64,000 bases of DNA from Cerrena zonata (taxonomy: Eukaryota; Basidiomycota; Agaricomycetes; Polyporales; Cerrenaceae): NCBI GenBank assembly GCA_038087015.1, contig JASBNA010000005.1, positions 744,001 through 808,000 on the forward strand. Reading direction: 5' to 3'. Positions 24,026 to 35,627 of the stretch are shown in pieces. How positions within the stretch are numbered: the stretch's first letter is position 1; every line of letters begins with the position of its first letter. A program made the position numbers and the translations under genes. The notes under the pieces were generated by a model. The model had not been told where the DNA came from. It did not search any database and was given only the letters and a program-made list of their open reading frames with translations.

Positions 24026-24412
24026 GAAACAAGTTTTACGTTCTTGAAACCAATGCATATAAATATAAATAAAATAACCATAGCACAGGTCAAGAGTGTG
24101 TACAAAGTACTGACGGGCGTCATGGCATTGTCGAAGTCGGCCATCCTGAGTCCGGTACCACTCACGTGTAGAAAGTCGATTGAACTTACATTCGAGGAGA
24201 TCGGCCGGGTTAGTGACGGAGAGGAACTTGTAAATTTCAATAATGGTAATGGAAAAAGCGATCGGTCACATTATAGCCATAACCTACGCAGTCGATGATG
24301 AACAGAGTAAATAACTTAGCTACGCGATACCTACAATTCCAAAAAGACAACGAGACAGAGACAATATCCACAAACATTATAGCATTGGGAGATCAAGAAG
24401 TCATACCAGAGA
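24026..24412. other. Short region between convergent genes
   Basis: 3' flanks of DUF6533 copy 1 (+) and the Ser/Pro-rich protein (-). Nothing supported. Confidence 0.4.
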
Positions 24413-26275
24413 CTAAACCTCCATCGAAGAACCCTTCGTGCGTTCCGAAGCGCGACGTCGAGGTGAATACAAGGAGCGAGCAGTCGAAGTAGAAGGCGAA
24501 GGTAGAGTGTTCCTTCGTTGTATAGCACGTTTCTGCGCTTGCAACAGCTTCCCAAGACCGGGAGTCTGGAACATCTTAGATGGTCGTGGAGGTAATGGCT
24601 TCGAGAACATCTCTTGAGAAGACACAGGTGCCCAAGAACGACCGGGTCTGAAAGCTGGTGAATGAGGGGCAATGGTATGTCTACGTTTGCGCGAGGTCAT
24701 TCGTAGGATCTTGAAGGGAGTCGAGGTTTTATGAGCTTTCTCTGGAGAGGGAGGGGTCTTCCGAGGACTGTCCAAACCAAGTGTCTTGACTAGCTTAGGG
24801 TGACGTTGAACATTGGCCAATTCGGGTACATTGGCTAACACAGGTGGCAAGGTGAAAGTCGCGAACATAGAGTCGCCCGTTGTCTTGGATGAAGATGATT
24901 CCTCAGATGCATGGGTACTCGAATCGAGGGAAGGACGCCGAGAATCACCACCGCTGTAGTAACCCGTGCCATCAAAGAGATCTTCGGAGGGAGTAGAAGG
25001 CTGTGGCATACGTCAATAATCACGTACACTCAAAACAATTGCAAGGGTACAGACCGGTGAATCGAGATCAGACACGTCCTTGCAGCTGAGGGCAACCGCA
25101 TTCCTGAGATTTCGTGACATGTCGTGATCGTCATCTTCACTGTCACTGACCATGACAGAGAGGTTGAATTGACGTCTCCATCTGGCCAAATGAGGCTCGG
25201 GAAACGATAGTTCTTTCACCTCGAGCGCGACTGCTTCCAATTGGTCAAGTATGCTGTCAACGCCAACATCCTCTTTGACAATGCAGCGCGTTTCGTCGTA
25301 GTCCTCTGTCGGGGTTAACAATGAGAAGAGATTCTCAGCCTCCTCCTCTATCGAAGATAGCCGAAAGGCGGCAGGATCGACTAAGAGAGGTCGGCAGGCA
25401 GTAGACGAGCACCGAAGCATTGAAGATATCGGGAGGGAGCCAGGACTCGGAAGAACGGAAGAATCCACCACAAGAGAGGATGGCACAGCAAGCGGTGAAG
25501 ACAATGTGTTCAGCCAGAGTGGCGTCGCGTGGTCACTTTCTTTGTCTGTGTTGTGAGCAGCAGGCAAGCCTTGAGCCGCGTGTCTGATGTCCCAAAGTAG
25601 TACAGGCTGTTCCACTCCGATCGAAAATGAGTTACTCAACCTCAGTTCGAGCCCTAGTGAAGTGTTCAAGAAGCTTGTCTCAACTCTAGAGCCCTGCATC
25701 AATGAACGTAACGGGTCTGCTGTTACCGCATTATGGACACGTCCTGTTTGTAAGGTGGGTAATATCGGAGGCATTGGTTGAACGTGCTCCGCATAATGGC
25801 GAGACGAGGCAGCAAAAGATGATGTGCTTGTGTAGAGAGGAGCAGAGCCAAGAGATCCAGATGGAAGACGAATAGTCGTGGAGGAAGCGAGTGCTGTAGG
25901 CTGAAGACACCTACTCTGCTTCGGGAAATCGTGAGTTGCAGGCAGCAACTTATCGACAAGCTGGGCGTTGGAGTAGGTAGCCGGTGCAGAATGTCGACGA
26001 CTTTTCACTGATCGATATTTTGATCTCACTTCAGCTGCGCGTTGAACCAGGATCTTCAAGTCGACCTTTATCCTGGAGGCTCTCAGAAGAGATAGCCTAC
26101 GACTAGGAATTCGGTCCGATGGGCTGGATGCAAGTATGGTGGAGCCGACATTTTCTGCAATGGACTGAGAAGTAGTGGCAGGTAAGCTGTGTCGAGCTTT
26201 ACGAGTGAGGGGGTTTGTCCTCGTTGGAGTGACCACTCCGCCAAGGGAGCATCTTCTATTAGATCGTGATTTCAT
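24413..26275 (-). CDS. Ser/Pro/Arg-rich, largely disordered protein
   Basis: Two exons separated by one intron near 25012-25055 code for about 600 residues, from ATG 26275 (MKSRSNRRCSLGGVVTP) to TAG 24413-24415 (SSMEV). A longer frame upstream of this Met exists but its first 18 residues cross a likely splice acceptor. The chain is rich in Ser and Pro with many basic RRxS and SPxK-type sites (RRRCSLGG-like start, SRRHSAPA, PRKTPPSPEK, KRRHTIAPH), which look like targets of AGC or cyclin-dependent kinases. An acidic patch (SDSEDDDHDMS) precedes the intron. No folded domain can be seen. A regulatory role is inference. It is divergent from the profilin gene. Confidence 0.7.
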
Positions 26276-26911
26276 TTCGGTATTCTGGGGAGAAAATAGC
26301 AGTATGAGTGATAGCAAGCAAGACAAGCTGAGTAGGACCGCAGAAGGACAGAGCGGAGCGAGTATCTCTGAAGCTTCCTCGCATTGTCATCGTCAGCCTC
26401 ATAACGGTCAGCCTCTGTCAGTCTGGTACCGCATCCTCGAGTTCAAACTGGTACAGGCTCGAAAGACAATGTCAGAAGTATTATTCGGGGTAGTTCTTCT
26501 GCTCGATTGTTCATTCCTGCAAGTGAACCCGAAACAAATGTCGACGTAAGTCGTACTAAAGGATTGCTACAGAAAAGCAGAATAAACATTTAGTCAAAGT
26601 CTAAGCGAGTTCACACGGAAGCGTGTAGCACTTCTTTTTCGGATGCTGCTTCCTTGTTAACGTCCGTCATCACCATCGATGTCGGCCTCCACAGTAGCGA
26701 TAGAAGGACATCCCGATGCTTTCTGGCAAGCACAGATGATGGATAGAGATGAAGAACAAGTGAAGGAAACCTAGAATAGGGTTAGGGGTGCCCTATCGAT
26801 GGCGATCGCCGAGTGGGCGAGATATCCTCATAGTCTGCGCCGACTACCCCAGCCTCGCTCACCTCTCTTTCTACTTCCACATCCAACTACTCTCCTAACG
26901 ACCAACTTACG
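26276..26911. other. Shared upstream region of divergent genes
   Basis: Separates the Ser/Pro-rich protein (-) and profilin (+). A CT-rich stretch at 26850-26910 directly precedes the profilin ATG, as in many highly expressed fungal genes. No other feature seen. Confidence 0.45.
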
Positions 26912-27466
26912 ATGTCGTGGCAAGGTGTGTTACATGGTATACATCGTCAAAATATAATTTTCTAACTGGTTTTTAGCTTACGTCGATGACAACCTTGTCA
27001 AAAGCGGCAAGATCGTGAAGGCTGCTATTATCGGGTTGCAAGGAGGTGTCTGGGCATCGTCTGCTGGATACACAGTGGGTATCATGTATGCACCACCGAT
27101 GACTTGGTGATACTGAACAGATCCCGCGTCCATCTACTAGCTTTCACCCGAGGAACAACAGGCATTAATCAGTGGCTTCGTCAGTCCCGATCAGGTCCAA
27201 GCGAATGGTGTTCGACTTGCTGGCCAGAAGTTCTTCACACTTGTCGTCAATGACCGTAGCATCTACGTCAAGAAGCAGGTATGCCAATATAATATAATTT
27301 GGTCAATTGGTTAAATGCTCATGCGTTATCTAAGGCGGACGGTGCTATTATCGTCAAGACGAAACAAGCAATCCTAATTGGAGAATACAAAGCACCGATT
27401 CAAGCATCAGAGGCTACCACCGTTGTCGAAGGTCTGGCTGACTACCTCATCGGTGTCGGCTATTAG
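26912..27466 (+). CDS. pfy1: Profilin
   Basis: Actin-monomer-binding protein that also binds poly-Pro segments of formins and phosphoinositides. Four exons (26912-26924, 26977-27074, 27141-27278, 27335-27466) give 126 residues, the usual profilin length. The hallmarks are the start [12 protein letters not shown], with Trp and Tyr of the poly-Pro groove, [14 protein letters not shown], the segment [20 protein letters not shown], the loop [16 protein letters not shown], and the C-terminal helix [14 protein letters not shown]. All look intact. A first exon of only 13 bases is a feature often seen in fungal profilin genes. Confidence 0.97.
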
Positions 27467-28917
27467 ACTATTACACTCGATGGAAGAAGTTTTCAGATTG
27501 TACATTTCACGCATGAATAATAGCAAACAAATACAACAGTTAGGAAAGCATATCGGGAATGGAGTGCACATCTACTGCTCCATGGTTCGACTTGTGTATC
27601 TTCTGAATTGACGTTTTCTCTGGAAGTTGTGCCTTCGTATTTGACAATGTTAATTTTAATTCACGAGATTCCGATATTCATTTCGCAATGATGCAAGCTC
27701 GTGTATGATGTGAGTTCGTGTGACGCATACTATTCTGCTCGTATACTAATATACTTTCAGGGATTATCGATTCGACGCTTATCACAGCTGCTAGCGGCTG
27801 TGCCATCTGTCGAGTCGTTTCTGATGACTGTTACCAAGAGTTCTCCTTGTAGTTAACATACATCGAACCCACCGCTGCACGTGAAGAATGTAAACCAGTG
27901 TTTCGATCAATGCGGCAAGAAGTCGAACGCCATCAATCTCCGAAAACGCTTCCAAGTGATTCCAGAGTCCATTGAATGAAGACGACAAGACACTGCAGCT
28001 TGGACAGTCTACGATACAGGTTGGAATATTCCCAACTATGCTGTGAACGGAGGGCTGCTGATTATATGTACTCCGGTCTCATAGGATTTGATAATGACGA
28101 GATCGGACGAGGCTGCCGCATCCTATCCTCCGACTGACTCTCATGACCATTCAGTTAGTGATGCTTCCCATACCCCTGTCAATGTTATATCAAGGATGTG
28201 TACCCAATATATCCCGCTCTGGAAACCAAGGGTACCTTTTCCAGCTATCGCTCTTGGTCTTCTCCCGCAATATCACGGGTCCTATCACGAAACCAACTAT
28301 ACTTGGACTTGGATTATCTGAATGCTCTCGTACGCACTGCGGTCTTTATTGTCACTACAATTTGAGTATTGTAGATCAGCGTGGCGCGTTACCTGACGTG
28401 GATGTCCCAGACTATTCTTCAGGTGGAGACAGTCCGGAGCAAATCACCAGGCCTTCTTACATCTAGACCAATTCTGTTGTCTGTACACTATATCTTTCTT
28501 CTAACTCCGTCCATACTTACCTCTTTCGTCATCGTCGTTCCAGTCATCTCTACCATCTCTTCAACCTACCATGCTACATTGATCATATCAGTGCTCGTAA
28601 TTCAAAACACTAGGCATGTCGGGCTTTCCGATTACTGCAAGTCGGAGCAATTTAAGATACGTCTGCATTCATAATGTCGGGCGCTACCTTTCCTTCTCAA
28701 GATTCGCTGACACTGCAATTCACGTTCACTAATCTTAAGCGTCCTTCGTATTTCACAATCGCCACGAAATTCTTGATTCGTCTCTCCACCTATCAAAGCC
28801 CGAGATGAGCGCAAATCTATTTCGGGCAGTATTTGTAACTCTATGCAATTCTAAGACCGCCTTGTGTCATGGATAAAACCTACGACGGCAGTGAGACATG
28901 TGCAAACTGTCAAGCTG
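27467..28917. other. Intergenic region between convergent genes
   Basis: Lies between profilin (+) and DUF6533 copy 2 (-). Short frames on both strands, such as 28088-28321, show no recognisable motif. I cannot support a gene here. Confidence 0.4.
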
Positions 28918-30790
28918 TTAAGAATCAACCGAACTACTAGAAGTCTCTCCGCCAATTCGGTATGTAAAAATAGTACCCAGTTCCATATCAGAGTTTGTGT
29001 ACCTGTTTCTTCCGGGGGCGGCCTGCCAAGTGGAAAGTTCTGAAACACTATAGTTGACTGTATTTCCGGCTGCGGCTTCTCGTAAGTTCAGGATGAGTCG
29101 AGAACCCTAAAGTTTTATGTTGAGCTACTCGGTTGCGGTTAACTACCGAGTTACTTACGGCTAGCGAATACAACGCCATGAACCAGCTGTGGCAGATCAG
29201 TCAGAAGTGTGAAGGGCTCCTTGAGGGGGTGTACTTACTCTATTGGACCATTAGATGAGCTCTGGAGCGTGTTGATGGTCACAAAAAGAGAACAAATGAG
29301 AGCAATGCCTTGGAACGAAGGGCTGAGCATTTTCAGTATTTTCAGTATAAATTGAGAACGTACAAAAGATCCTATTCGTTGTGTCAGCAAGCGATCCGTA
29401 GTAATGATATAAAAAAGGACACTGACAGGAGGAAATACATTGTCCCGTCTTTCATGAAGAGGTATAGCAGTGAGGATGAGCCATTAAGTTTGTTATTGCG
29501 AGTTTTTTGGATGACGCCGAGACATTTGTATAATGTCATGATAAAGAAGACCACTGTATGGAGTGGACGTGAATTAATTTCGTGATGTCAATGGGGAAAG
29601 TACGTACACGCAACGCAAAGACAAGGAATCCTGGATAAAGATTTTAGTCTGATGTTTCTCTTGAGAGTAAGAATTCAACCTACCACGCGAAGAGCGTCTT
29701 GTGTCTCGTTTCGGGTGATACAACCATCGTGCAACCTCTCCAGGTAAGCCCGGGGATTGAGATCATGAGTGATGACGAGAGCATTGTGCTGATAGCCCCG
29801 TACATCTCGAACTTATTCAAGTCAGTTGCAGCCCATAGCGCGGAAGGAGAGATATAGACTATACCACAAACTCGACTAAACGCGAGGGGAGTCAGCGAAC
29901 GGAGTCACATCACTTATAACATACGTACCAGATACGATCGAAATGAGGAAGAAGAGTACTGTGCACGGTGTAATAAATATGAGCGTGGATGATATTGTAA
30001 TGTACGTACCTTTGCGGCTTTGATTGTACAATGCCCGTATTCGCAGCACGAAGATGGTGTTGACGATGATCGAGAACATCGTGGGCCCGAACCTGTCATG
30101 TGGGTGCTTCCATGAGCCGAGAAATGCAGGATGGAAGGTGAACTCACACTACATAGACCCACGTGCGTCCTTCACATCTTATGGTCTATTATTAACATAA
30201 AACCTAGCGGTGACGCTCATTGACTTACAGCTAGAAGCTCTGACATTAGACCAACAAAAGGAATAGAGGGAGATGACTTAGTTACCTTCATCGAGGGTAC
30301 CGGTGTGAGATGAACTGTTGGTTGAACATCACTATAGCGTAAAGGAGAAAATGCAATCGCCACGAACCGACAAAGCTCAACCTGCAGGAGTGCGAATGAG
30401 TCAATAATGGATGCGGATTCATTAGACAGTCCTTACATTAGGTTTGCCAACGCACCATAGCGAGCAAAGAAATACAGCGATTTTACGGCTCCCCATTTTG
30501 CCCTAATGTTGCTTCAGACCTTGTAGTTCGAAGCTCAAGTTACACGTGAAGTATACCTCCAAATTAACTGGTACTAGATATTGGTCAGTCTCAGAGAGAT
30601 AAGAAACTAATGAGGTAGAGAGACATACCTCAGATGCAAGATTGAGAACTATGTCATACACGAGGAAGACAATTGTCGAGGCTACAGAGTGTGTCAGTCT
30701 GATGACGACTGGCAGAAGGTGAAACCTACTCGTGATATATTTATCAATGCGATCCTGTAAGACAAATGCAAAATATGCATTCAAATCCAT
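28918..30790 (-). CDS. DUF6533-type seven-helix membrane protein, copy 2
   Basis: Starts at ATG 30790 (MDLNAYFAFVLQDRIDKYIT) and ends at TAA 28918-28920 (GGETSSSSVDS). The signature blocks are ASTIVFLVYDIVLNLASEV, WGAVKSLYFFARYGALANL, FGPTMFSIIVNTIFVLRIRA and SRLILNLREAAAGN, with the tail YTNSDMELGTIFTYRIGG, all parallel to copy 1 (22136-24025). The region 30160-30300 has in-frame stops in all readings I tried unless it is mostly intron; the equivalent block in copy 1 is open. This may be a gene with an unusual intron or a copy that has started to decay. Membrane location is clear from the hydrophobic segments; function is unknown. Confidence 0.55.
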
Positions 30791-31210
30791 TTTTTTTTTG
30801 CCGTATGCGTGTGTTGTCTAGCATAGGGTGCGGATGTCGTATATATATATGAGTTTGTTATCATTCCATGCTAGTGACAGTCAGCTCTGTCCATGCACAT
30901 CTAATTATAATTTGAATACGGCCATTACAGCATGGACTCAATATAGATGCCAATAGAATACCGTTAGGTATCAAGAACAATGTTCATGCATGGTAGTGGT
31001 GACAGATCTCAGTGACCGGCAGTGTATAGTTCGGTACGCCAACGACCTTCCATTCTCCGGAACCTCGAGGATTCCGCTGAAATGTCGACTGAGTCCATAT
31101 ATAAGCCGTGTGCATGGGAACTAGATTATACACACGTTTCTCCTCAAAGTTAGACAGACTGTCCTGAGATGAAGAATGCCGGGCACGGGTATTGCAAAAC
31201 AACATGATCA
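30791..31210. other. Upstream region of DUF6533 copy 2
   Basis: Contains a T-run and a short TA microsatellite (near 30840-30850). No coding feature supported. Confidence 0.4.
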
Positions 31211-31480
31211 TAATTGGAAGCAGAGGGCGATCCTACCTCGATCACTTGGAGTTGGGTAACTACGCCTCGTTAAATAATCATGAGGAGCTAGATGTATCGT
31301 AGCCCTATATGTTCTATGCAATGGATCGTAACTATGCCGCACGTCCGTTTAGTGTCGAGAGTTGGTTCGGTGATGCTATGGTGGTGCTTACTCAGGCTGC
31401 TGGCAAGCAGACTCAGATTCCAGTAAGCTTAGCGGCGAATTGAATTTCATTCTCCGCTTCGGCAGTTCCCGAATTTGCTT
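31211..31480. repeat. Diverged repeat, copy 1
   Basis: Shares with 40205-40425 an ordered series of words: attggaag, gatcacttgg, gagctagatgtatc, caatggatcgt, and a 19-base identical tttcattctccgcttcggc. Copy 1 is about 50 bases longer in its middle. No terminal inverted repeat was found. It could be an old mobile element fragment or remnants of related coding sequence (for example LRR/F-box genes). Confidence 0.6.
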
Positions 31481-31927
31481 ACCTGGTTAGACCCGGTAAG
31501 ATCTTTACATTTGGACAACGCGGATTTCTTGACGATGATATCGATATCTGTGTTCGCCGGTTTCCTACTTGACAGAGCTGATTCGTGAGCAAGATGAAAA
31601 ATAGCAAGTCCGCGGATGTGCGGCGGTTTCAGCAACTCAATTGGATCTCGTTCTGATCCTGAGACTAACGACTGCAACCAATTGCCCAGATGAGTGAAGA
31701 GGTTGCACATGCACGGTACTTTCGCCGAACTATGTATCGAGTAGTCATGCTGATCAGTTCCATATACAGCTCTCTGAGTGAAGGTTGGGACTTGGTGCAC
31801 CCGTTCCTTTCGGATAATGACACACGCCGATTCTAGGAACAGTCAGCTCAGCATACACAAGTATACATATACAGCTATAACAGGTGAAACCCGGCGTACA
31901 CTTCTACTCCTTTATCAATCTCATACC

Positions 31928-33928
31928 ATGCATTGTTCCTTTCTGCAACTTGATCAACTCATATCTGTTATTTCCTCTTCCGTGGAAAACTCAAGGCCGA
32001 GTACGATCGCCTCGGAGAGGATTTACCTAGTCTTGAAGACCAACAGTCCCACCCCTTTGACGCGATTAATGCCTCTGACCGTCTACGAGAAGCTGTTCTT
32101 TCCATCCAGGGTGCCTGTGCACAGCTTTCGACCCTTGTCACACCACCTCAGCGTACTGTAACCGCGGTGCGTTATATTTAGCTCAGATACTCTCCTAACG
32201 ACTGAAATAGTATGCACAGATGTCATTAGAAGTATGTTTGATGGTCTGATTCTGATGTTTTTGGCTTACTGTCGCACTAATGATTAGTTCATGACGTCTG
32301 CATGTCTTGGGACTGTGGCCCAGGCTAAAGTTGCCGACCACCTCCAGGAGTTCCCAGACGGCTTACACGTCAGCAAACTCTCAGAGGTGACCGGGATAGA
32401 ATGCAACTATCTAGCACGAATTCTGCGACTGCTTGCAACCAAACACATCTTTAGGGAAGGTAAGCGTTCTAGTCACTGTATAACAACGATATGGATAAAC
32501 TTTCTTTCTCCGGTAGTATCTCCAGACCACTTCGCCAACAACCGTCTTAGCATTCAGCTAGTATCCTCTAACCCTCTAAGTTCCTTCTCTGGCTTTTGGT
32601 ACATAAAAATTCCAAACTCAAGCTCTATCAACAAATATTAACCTGTTAGATTTTGCAGCGCCGATGAAATATTGCGATCATCTACTGAGTTGCATAACAC
32701 TATCGTTAAATCGCGTCCCGATAAAAAAAGAACTGCTTGGAGTCGCGCCACAGGCCATCTCGACCCCGTCTGGGAGTATTATGAGAAACAAGATGCTGTA
32801 AGAGCACAACGGTTCGGGAAAGCCATGATAGGATTCAGCTCGTTTATAACCTTTGACTCAACGCTTTATGGTGAGTTTCCCCATGTAAAATCTCGTTAAC
32901 AACCTTAATAATGCCGAGGTACGTAGGTTTCCCTTGGAAGGATCTAGCTCCAAAGTCAACGGTTTGTGACCTTGGTAGTGGTCTCGGTCATGTTAGCATG
33001 CATATCGCCAAGGCGTGCCCCCAAATCAATATCGTTCTCCAAGATTTACCAAACACCATCGAACAAGCCAAGCTAATATGGAGAGAACGTGCGCCTGAAA
33101 TCATTGATGCGGGACGTGTCGAATTTGTCCCTGTCAATTTTCTACGACAAAGCCCAGTCACAGCTTGCGACTATTACTTTGTAAGCTGTATCATGCCCTG
33201 GAGCCGTCACACCTACTCATGATTTGTATGGAACGATAGATGAAGAATGTTATGTATGTGCCGTCTGACTCCAACCCTATCGTGCTGATAGTGTGTTAGT
33301 CACAACTGGTCTGATCCCAATGCTGGACGTCATTTTTACGAACGTCAGAAAGGTCATGAAAGGCACATCCAGACTTCTGATTCGTGGGTTCATTTAAATA
33401 GATTGACGAGACATTCATCTAACCCTTTCCATGACAGAAGAATTTGTGATGCAACATGTTGCCGAGTATCCGCAGTTTGAAGGTGATCAGCCCATAGACA
33501 TCACCAAGGTAAGCTATATTCGTAACCTTATTACCTGCAATGTTGACTTAAAATGCCTCAGGCTCCAAAACCATTACTCCCGAATTTCGGAGTCGGGAAT
33601 ATGATACCGTATTATCTAGACATTGCGGTACGTTACAATTTATTCACATCGTTGTCGTACTTACCAGGGTTCTAGATGATGGCAAGAACAGCACTTTCTT
33701 GTTTGTTACTCAATACTGACAGTTCCTTGTAGACATTTATAAACAGTCAGGAACGCACATTGAAGGAGTACCGTCAGCTCGGGTGAGAAATCGCACTGCA
33801 TTCAAAAGTCAAATGTCATGGCTCACCTATGTGGTACATTCAGGGAACGAACTGGATTCGAGCTAGTCAAGGTTTGGAATTGTGGCGAGACATCAATCAT
33901 TGAATACGAACTGAAGTCGACGCCCTGA
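31928..33928 (+). pseudogene. COMT-type O-methyltransferase with two apparent frameshifts
   Basis: AdoMet-dependent methylation of hydroxyl groups on small molecules is the family role. The order of blocks is complete: an N-terminal dimerisation region (QLISVISSSVE; LREAVLSIQGACAQLSTLV), a winged-helix part (GLHVSKLSEVTGIECNYLARILRLLATKHIFRE, then SPDHFANNRLSIQL), motif I (VCDLGSGLGHVSMHIAKACP), VLQDLP, HNWSDPNA with the catalytic-type His, and NSQERTLKEYRQLG to the stop TGA 33926-33928. Two breaks remain: near 31990, between SSSVE and KAEYDRLG, and near 33330, between HNWSDPNA and IFTNVRKVMKGTSRLLI. One late intron uses a GC donor. The rest of the exons splice cleanly, so the loss is recent or the breaks are sequencing errors. 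Confidence 0.65.
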
Positions 33929-34104
33929 TGTGTGCAATATTCAAGTTGGACATATGTTACATTTATCGAATACATCTTCCAACGTCGAATAGAGGTTACA
34001 ATGAATTGTCTATCGCTGGGTTGTAATCATAAGAGAGGCATGACTTCAGGATCTCGGGTCAAAATGTAATGGTCATACAGTGATCAATAAAATAAAAATG
34101 AACA

Positions 34105-35627
34105 TCAAAAGGCATCAATTGCATGGAGAATGTCGCTCGATGGGAAGAACATATCAAACTTACAACCGTTGACTCGATAGTCAACCCACAACGTCTCGAA
34201 CTGCTTCACTTGTCCCCAGATTCTCTTCCTGTTCATCATAAAATCGGAGTCCCAGCACGCACGGATGAATGCCAAACGAGGGAAGGTGGGTGAGAGTAAC
34301 AACGATCTGATCGAGGGTATAGACGTCATATCAACTTCATTGTCTATGGCACGATCTTCGGTAGACGAATTTGGGATCCAAAGTCGAATGGCCTTGTACG
34401 CCCGAAGCTTTTCATCCCGAAAGGACTCGATAGGGAATATCCATCGTAAGCTGCCACACATAAGAGCATCCTTGAGGATGAGATCCAGGAATGTGGGCTC
34501 GGTCATCGCGGTACGTAAAGTGCGGCAAGCTCCAGAGAGGTTTAACAACGATATCAGAGGTAGATCTCGTATTATCTGCAAGAAGATTTCGCTCGGCAGT
34601 AGTGTGATGGGTAAACTTTCGTTACTTGCACCAATCTCGAATGGCTGGAAGATGGGCATGGATTCACCTTTCTTCGAAGGCGATGGCCAACTTAAGAGAG
34701 GAATCAGATGAGCCCAGCTTGAACATGAATATAACAGCAACACTGGACTCACATGTCAGGCCGCACAAACATCCAAGCGCGACAATCACGGAGGAGAGGA
34801 GGAATGAGTTGTTCTCCTCGCATGCCGGCTCTGATAGCGGAGATGACATGACGAGATCCACGTCTACAATCGACAAAAGACTCTTGCCACTGATTAAGAC
34901 TTTTCTCAATTCCATCGTAACAGATGCACGGGAGGAGTGTCGCATAACCTACTTCGCAGTTAGCAAAAGGTATTTTCGGCGTGATATCCACAAACATACC
35001 GCGAATTCCTTGTCGTGAACGGACAATCTCATACAGTTCGCCGTCGAATGTGAGTGTTTCCAACTTGGTTGGAAATGGTGTAGTGTGTAGTGGAGGAGGA
35101 AGGGAATCCCAGTCGATCCATGCTTTCAGGGACACATAACACCGTTCACATATATAAAAGCTCGGATTCTCTGCAGTATCAAAAACTCCGCAATTGGTAA
35201 ATGTTCTGGATAGTACTTTGGTTCCAACGGGTTCCAGTATGGTTTCAAATCCCTCTCGAAAATGGTTACCCACTCTCCGCACTCGAACATGCTTTCCATC
35301 AGGATATTTCCCCCGGGGATGCGGATACTCGTTAAAAGCACCGCAGAAATAGCCGATAGCAATACACGCATCATAGCTATCGGAGTAACGGATGTCCTCT
35401 GGTAACCAAGCACGTTCGGGGTCGCAATCCGAGTATAAATCCAACCTGGGACATGTCGCGAAAGCGTCATTAATGATAGTAGACACGTCCTCACTAGAAT
35501 CTTCATTTTCTTGGGCGATCATTTTGGCTAGCGCCTCCGCCTCGGGTTGAGGCAAAGACCTACGTGGCCCTTGCCCACCGCATATTCCACAAAGTAAACA
35601 TAATTCATCCCATGAAGCCGAGACCAT
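34105..35627 (-). CDS. F-box protein (basidiomycete type)
   Basis: Adapter of an SCF ubiquitin ligase by family. Two exons joined at an intron of about 60 bp near 34690-34755 give roughly 486 residues. The N-terminal part begins MVSASWDELCLLCGICGG with paired Cys as in related mushroom proteins, and includes FYICERCYVSLKAWIDWDSLPP, a second Cys pair, and HVISAIRAGMRGEQLIPPLLRDCRAWMFVRPD. The F-box itself follows the intron: ITLLPSEIFLQIIRDLPLISLLNLSGACRTLR. The C-terminus (LAFIRACWDSDFMMNRKRIWGQVKQFETLWVDYRVNG) is well known in this class. The in-frame ATG at 35627 follows a possible acceptor, so a short upstream exon cannot be excluded. Confidence 0.8.

Noticed and set aside
27467..28917. 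Frames 28088-28321 and 28143-28466 as a gene downstream of profilin
   Set aside because: Two overlapping frames without motif, no clear introns, different phases; no support.
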